Below, one piece after another: positions 59,301 to 64,000 of a stretch of 64,000 bases of DNA. Positions within the stretch are counted from its first letter, which is position 1; each line of letters starts with the position of its first letter. The translations under genes and the position numbers were made by a program. The notes beneath the pieces were generated by a model. The model was not told the DNA's origin. It searched no databases and saw only the letters and a program-made list of their open reading frames with translations. Source of the stretch: Paratrimastix pyriformis. Lineage: Eukaryota > Preaxostyla > Paratrimastigidae. The DNA lies in contig JAPMOS010000149.1 of the NCBI GenBank assembly GCA_027972325.1, positions 1 to 64,000 on the forward strand, read 5' to 3'.

Positions 59301-62300
59301 TCGCCCACCCCGAGCGGCTCCCCGGCAGCCAATCGGGGTGCCGATGAAAATGCCCTCGGTGCAACAACAACAACCACCACCACGGCCAGCAGCACGACCA
59401 CCCCGGCCACGACCCCGACACCGATGAGCGGGGCTGGGTCACCGGGTCTGTGGATTCTTGGCCCAGCGCTCCCCGCCATGGGGAGCGGAATTGGTTTTGG
59501 ATGTGGACAGCCCCCATTCGCCGCGGTGATGATTATTGGATGATGATGCTTGGATGATGATGATGCTTGGATGATGATTGAGTGATGATGATGCTTGGAT
59601 GATGATGATGATTGGATGATGATGGTTGGATGGATGATGATTGGATGATGATGATGATTGGATGGATGATGATTGGATGGATGATGATTGGATGGATGAT
59701 GATTGGATGGATGATGATTGGATGATGATGATGATTGGATGATGATGATTGGATGGATTGATGATGATGATGATTGGATGCTGTGTTCGTGTGAGAAGCT
59801 TGGTGATGGCGGTGCTGTTCATGTCTGTGTGTTTCACTCTGTGTGCGTCACACACACACCACGCAGCGGCCCCCCTCCGCCACGGGGCGGTCTCGATGTA
59901 CGGGCGGGCATCGCTCTACGGGGCCGTTAAGCCCAGGCGCGATGCCACCTGCCCCGCCTTGGGGCCTGGCGTCAACGGGCCGGGTCCGTCCTTTATGGGA
60001 TGTGACTGTTCGCGGAAAAATTATGGGATGCCAAAAAAACAAATGAAAAAAATGGGTGGCTGACTTTATGTGGTGGAAAAATTCTGGGACTCGGAAAAAA
60101 AATCACACAAACAACAACAACATCGGAGTGGGGGTCGTGCGCCTCCCGGAATAATTCTGGGTCCCGTGGACCACCACCGAACATTTGGAGAAATTCATCA
60201 CTGTCATGCGAACTCACAAAGCACGGGCAGGAAAACATCTTGTCTTTGCCTCACGAATTTGGCCTTATGGGGTCGTGCGGCTCCTGGATTAATTACGTAT
60301 GGGATGGCGACAAAAAACAAAATTGGTACCAGTCCTTTATGGGGTGTCGATGCTCGTCGAATCATTATGGGATGGCGAAAAATGGGTGGCTGTCTTTACG
60401 TGGTGATGAATAATTATGGGATGGCGAAAAAAAGAAGAAAGAAAAGAAATGGCATGGGTGTCCTTTATGGGGTCGTGCGGCTCGTCGAAAAATTATGGGT
60501 TGACGAAAAAAAAAAAAATTCACCAACAATAATCCGTTGTCATCTTCGTCTCTCCGCATCTCGCCGCCCATCCCCTCCTCCTCCTTCCCCCCCACCCTGC
60601 AGTGGGCATCCCGCGGAACGACGCGTGGAATAATTATGGGATGGCTCCAAAAAAATGGAATGGCGTCCTTTATGGGGTCGTGCGGCTCGGGGAATAATTA
60701 TGGGATGGCTCCAAAAAAAAAAATCACCAAAAATCTCCATTGTATCTCCCCCACCCCGCAGTGGGCATCCCACGGAGTGACGCGTTGGCCTTGTCGGCCA
60801 GCACTGCCGCCGCCACAACGGCCACCATCAGCAACATCAGCAGTATCAGTACCACCACCACCACCACCATCAACTTCAGTGACCTCTGCATCAGCACCAA
60901 GATGCCGACGACAAGTGAGGGCGCTTCAACAAGCCTGAGGCAGGCCCCGGTACCACCAGCACAGGTGGATTTGAGGGTGGGCGAGACTCGGATTCAATCG
61001 GTCTGTTGAATGCTGACACATGACACATGACACACAGATGACACATACATGACGCACACATGAGACAGACACATGAGACAGACACATGAGACACCCATGA
61101 CAGACACATGACACACACATGACACACACATGACAGACACATGAGAAGCACATATGACACACACATGACACACACATGACACACACATGACACACACATG
61201 ACACACACATGACACACATGACACACCTTCCAGGAGCCCCAGGGTGCACTGCTCCGCCCTGCGCTGGTGGTGGGTGGCCGGCACTGGTTGATGAGCAAAT
61301 GCTTCGTCGTCTCGGCCGGTCTGTTCCTCCACCCCACCCGCCCCACCCGCCCCCACCGCCCCACCCGCCCCACCCGCCCCCACCCGCCCCATCCGCCCCC
61401 TTGGCCGGCCATTGACGAGAGGTGAACACACAGCTCGACTGCGGCCGGCCCTGGCCCTTCACATCACATCACCCACATCACATCGTGTTTTTCACGCAAC
61501 CACACGCACACACACACCCACACATGACACACATTCCACACATACATCAACAGATTCCTTCAAGACCGCAGCCAACAACCCGCCCTGCTTCCCCCATCAT
61601 CACATCACATCTCACATCACATCGTGGTTTTCCCATCCCCCACACACAACACCCACACATCCACCCAGGGGATTCCTTCGCCCACGGGTGCAGTGACATT
61701 CGTGCTGTCTCTTCTACCTCTCTGGTTTTTGTTTTATTTTCCCGTTACTTCGTTCCTTCTTTACACGACACATCCACCCACATCACACACCATCAACAGA
61801 TTCCTTCAAGACCACAGCCAACAATCCCAGCCACCCGGCCCTGGCCCTGCCCCCCACACACACACACACCCACATACATGACACGCACGCACACCATCAA
61901 CAGATTCCTTCAAGACCACGGCCAACAACCCCAGCCACCCGGCCCTAGCCCTGGCCCTGCCCCGCTTTCATCATTTTTTTCACACACACCACACATCACC
62001 CCCCATCCCCCACAGACTCCTTCAAGACCGCGGCCAACAACCCGAGCCACCCAGCCCTGGCCCTGCCCCGCTTTCACGGGCTGCCGTCAGACGTGCCGCC
62101 TCCACCGCCGCCTCCTCCACCCCACTTCAACCGCGCCGCCCCGACTGCTGATCAGGACGGGGAAGTCACACTCGGTGGCGGTGGCGCGCGTCACAAGCAG
62201 CAGCCGTTCGGGTTTATGGAGGTGACGGGACGGGTCTTTCCCTCGGGTGGTAACAACCACCACCAGCATCAGCATCACCCTGGCGCCCCGAGTATGTCAC

Positions 62301-62713
62301 TGGATGTTGCTGATGATGATGAGGATGATGATGGTGGTGATGATAATGACCGGGAGCGGAGAGAGGCCGGCTGGCGGGCGGGTGGTGTTGGTGGTGTTGG
62401 TGGTGATGGTGGTCGGGTGATGAAGATTGGCGGTGGCGGTGGTGGCGGTGGTGACAATGGGAAGAAGTACGCGGCCTTGCCGCCGCCAAGCCTGCAGCCA
62501 GCCATCCGGCGTGAGGTCTTCGAAGAGGCCGTCGAGATGAGGCCTGCCGAGGCGGAGGAGGAGGATGACAGTCTGTCTTCGCTCTGCCTCCCCCACGACA
62601 CCACCCGCCCCACCACCTCTGGTGTCCATTTTCCGAAAAACCATGTTTCGGAGACAATCCCCACCCCCCCCCCTCCCAATAAAAATGATGAGGTCCACCA
62701 TCTAAAAAAATGA
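56365..62713 (+). CDS. CHAT-domain (caspase-like) protein with a Thr-rich stalk
   Basis: Ten exons join in phase: 56365-56606, 56704-56896, 56946-57008, 57954-58004, 58232-58480, 59289-59445, 59867-59983, 60762-61000, 61234-61318, 62016-62713. Exons 1-3 give the CHAT core: VIHFGGHHFASQGVIVFEEQ (His of the dyad), then PRAIFLNCCSSSTFASKIAN (Cys), then LADACALAFVKGFYSSLVQQ, the usual A..F...FY..L ending. Exons 5, 6 and 8 code Thr/Ser/Ala-rich stretches. The last exon is Pro-, Gly- and Asp/Glu-rich and ends at 62713. The start at 56365 is the first ATG in frame; CHAT proteins usually have a longer N-terminus, so upstream exons may be missed. Function is inferred as a caspase-clan protease or scaffold; no TPR or WD repeats are seen. 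Confidence 0.7.
57090..57490. repeat. CCCCGTCTCCAT minisatellite in CHAT intron 3
   Basis: About 30 imperfect units of 10-16 bp (CCCCCGTCTCATC, CCCCCGTCTCCATC, CCCCGTCTGCATC). Confidence 0.95.
57500..57950. repeat. Tandem intron repeats before CHAT exon 4
   Basis: CATCTTCTTGGCCATG followed by TTTGGGGGTGGATG recurs at about 57527, 57629, 57717, 57820 and 57906. Most copies carry GAGAGGCAGACCCTTCC. The last copy leads into the acceptor at 57953. Confidence 0.9.
58090..58231. repeat. ACATACATACCCCCTGAC repeats and (CA)n
   Basis: About six units followed by (CA)n that runs into the acceptor of CHAT exon 5. Confidence 0.95.
58470..58660. repeat. Tandem copy of the CHAT exon-5 donor region
   Basis: GAAACGGTCCGTTCGTGATG (58475) recurs as GAAACGGTCCGCTCGTTATG (58590), each followed by a GTGGGATGTGTGA block. 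The exon-5 end and its donor are thus present twice. Confidence 0.8.
58715..59140 (+). repeat. Dispersed repeat R3, two copies and a fragment
   Basis: Copies at about 58715-58815 and 58905-59020 share GGGGATTCCTTCGCCC, CTCTGGTTTTTGTTTT, CCCGTTACT and TCGACACACA-type ends. A 3' fragment is at 59108-59140. All end next to CA-rich sequence. Confidence 0.8.
59530..59770. repeat. GATGATGATTGGATG array
   Basis: Imperfect ATG-based repeats in CHAT intron 6. Confidence 0.95.
59990..60735. repeat. AATTATGGGATGG repeat cluster in CHAT intron 7
   Basis: Seven or more imperfect 60-90-bp units with an AATTATGGGATGG core, an A tract and CTTTATGGGGTCGTGCGG. A copy of the exon-8 start (CTGCAGTGGGCATCCCGCGG at 60597) lies among them, ahead of the genuine start at 60762. 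Confidence 0.8.
61010..61232. repeat. (ACACATGAC)n repeat in CHAT intron 8
   Basis: About 22 units of CACACATGA with variants, ending at the exon-9 acceptor. Confidence 0.95.
61545..61985 (+). repeat. Tandem copies of the CHAT exon-10 start, with an R3 copy
   Basis: Three partial copies of acceptor plus exon start (CAACAG then ATTCCTTCAAGACC) lie at 61546, 61794 and 61896. The genuine exon starts at 62016. A full R3 repeat occupies about 61668-61775 between the first two. Confidence 0.85.
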
Positions 62714-63059
62714 TGTGGTGCAGCCCAAAATTTTTCCGTCCGACGCCGAACCTTATTAAGCGCGCTTCCTTTTCGCCCTTTTCTCAACTCATGGATGATT
62801 GTTTTGTCACCCCAAAAAAGGCCAGTGGGACACAGATGAAGACCGAAAGAACCACCGTTTCGAGTTCCACCCTCCGCCTGCGAGCCCTGGAAAGGTGGGT
62901 GAGCTGCTGCAACCCAAGTGAGACGGACATTGGCAGGGTAAGGTGATGGTGACGCTGGCGAAGACTGCCAGATGTGACGCCCATTCAGATTCAGGAAGAG
63001 CGACCACCACCAGCGAATCACGGACCGTGTGAGCTACGACGTGCGATTTGGGGGAGGGT

Positions 63060-63530
63060 GGATGCCTGGAAAATTATGGGATGCCATAAAAAAAAATGTA
63101 ATGGTGGTGTTCTTATGAGGTAGCTGGGTGGCCTGAAAATTATGGGATGCCAGCCGCCACCACCCACCACCCATCCACCACCACCCCTGGTGGCCCCCCC
63201 AATGTGGTTTTCGGTCGGGTTAAAGGGCTGTGATGGTTGTGATGGCTGGTCTGGTTGGTGGGCTGGTTGGGCTGGTGCCTGGGCGAGGTATGTCAAAAAC
63301 TATGAAGAAATTAAATTATGGGATGCGTCCCATATTTTTTTTCCCCCCCCCCGTTCGACATCGAACCGCTCCTCTTTTCTCACAGTGGTCCTGGGACGAA
63401 AAAAATATGGGATGTGTCCCATAATTTATTTCATCACGGCACCCGCCGGGAAGGAGCGCTCCCCCTGCCCAACTTTAGAACCCCCCCCCCCCCCACGTCC
63501 CATAATTTTTCCGTTTGACACTCAACCTTA
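63060..63530. repeat. AATTATGGGATG / TGGGATGTGTCCCATA repeat cluster
   Basis: Further copies of the motif of 59990-60735, with perfect short palindromes near 63318 and 63410, A tracts and a C run at 63481-63495. It precedes the next exon. Confidence 0.75.
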
Positions 63531-63562
63531 TGAACCGAGTCTCTTTTTCGTCCTCATCCAAG

Positions 63563-63716
63563 GCATCACCAACGGCGAGGCGCGGTCCTTCTGGGAGCGC
63601 TCCTTCCCGGCGGGCGCCACGACGGTCACCTGGGACCGGATGTTCACCGCCCTGCGGTCGGCCTATGCCAAGCACCTGCCCCAGATGGACAAGGGCACCC
63701 TGGTCCGCCTTCTGTG
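63563..63716 (+). CDS. Partial gene: exon resembling a Cbl-type EF-hand-like segment
   Basis: Codes ITNGEARSFWERSFPAGATT then VTWDRMFTALRSAYAKHL and PQMDKGTLV. The spacing FW...F....V.W..F...L recalls the EF-hand-like region of Cbl proteins, but one exon is too little to be sure. The donor is either GTCCGC at 63703 or GTTTGT at 63717. Two partial copies of the exon end follow at about 63752-63795 and 63820-63860. The gene continues beyond the window. Confidence 0.4.
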
Positions 63717-63870
63717 GTTTGTGTCTGTCTGTCTGTCTGTCTCTCGTCCGATGCCAAGCATCTGCTGGGCAAGGGCACCCTGGTCCGCCTTCTGTAGTGT
63801 CTGTCTGTCTGTCTCTCGTCCGATGCCAAGCATCTGCCCCAGATGGACAAGGGCACCCAGATCAGCCTTG
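63717..63870 (+). repeat. Tandem copies of the last exon end
   Basis: ATGCCAAGCATCTGC and AAGGGCACCCTGGTCCGCC recur twice downstream of the exon at 63563, separated by GTCTGTCTGT runs. Confidence 0.85.
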
Positions 63871-64000
63871 TGTGATGGTATGTGTCTTTCTGGCTGGCGA
63901 CACACACACATCTTGACACAGACAGAGATCTTGAGACACACAGCATCTGTCCACAGCATCTGACGACACAACATCTTGACACTCACATGACATCCACGCA

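Overview
The window reads as nuclear DNA of a GC-rich unicellular eukaryote, probably flagellated. Its protein-coding genes are split by many short spliceosomal introns. It encodes a WDR31-type WD40 protein, a ciliary family in other eukaryotes, and about a third of the window is retroelement and simple repeat. I cannot name the taxon.

Layout. 1-9083: a truncated LINE-tailed element, a (CA)n run, a broken Harbinger-like DDE transposase, then an APE-type LINE (LINE-B, minus strand) holding a roughly 185-bp minisatellite. 9083-19920: a second, larger LINE (LINE-A, minus strand). Its ORF2 region carries in order a SAP-like N-terminus, a Q/A tract, a USP-like cysteine-protease domain, a GIY-YIG nuclease, reverse transcriptase, RNase H, a CCHC finger and a restriction-like endonuclease. 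19920-25640: satellites, solo LINE-A tails and an ORF-bearing element sitting inside an ATC-type microsatellite. 25640-36620: two minus-strand genes, a WDR31-like gene and an RD/RGG-rich RNA-binding-type gene. 36725-46400: a plus-strand seven-transmembrane gene whose 3' half is tandemly duplicated, with a LINE-A scrap at the junction and a LINE-A-tailed element in the second copy. 46800-48574: uncharacterised minus-strand coding sequence. 48605-55389: two convergent paralogues of a ComEC-like metallo-beta-lactamase-fold protein. 56365-62713: a ten-exon gene for a CHAT (caspase-like) protein with a Thr-rich region. 63563-end: the start of another gene.

Three themes cut across the window. First, introns that can be placed by reading-frame continuity almost all start GTCTG or GTCCG, not GTAAG or GTATG. 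Second, exon edges are repeatedly echoed: small pieces of exon with their splice site are tandemly copied into the adjoining intron. Third, the 3' tail of LINE-A recurs about ten times, and most copies abut or lie within tandem repeats, which suggests a LINE that targets simple repeats.

All assignments come from reading motifs by eye. No database search was run.
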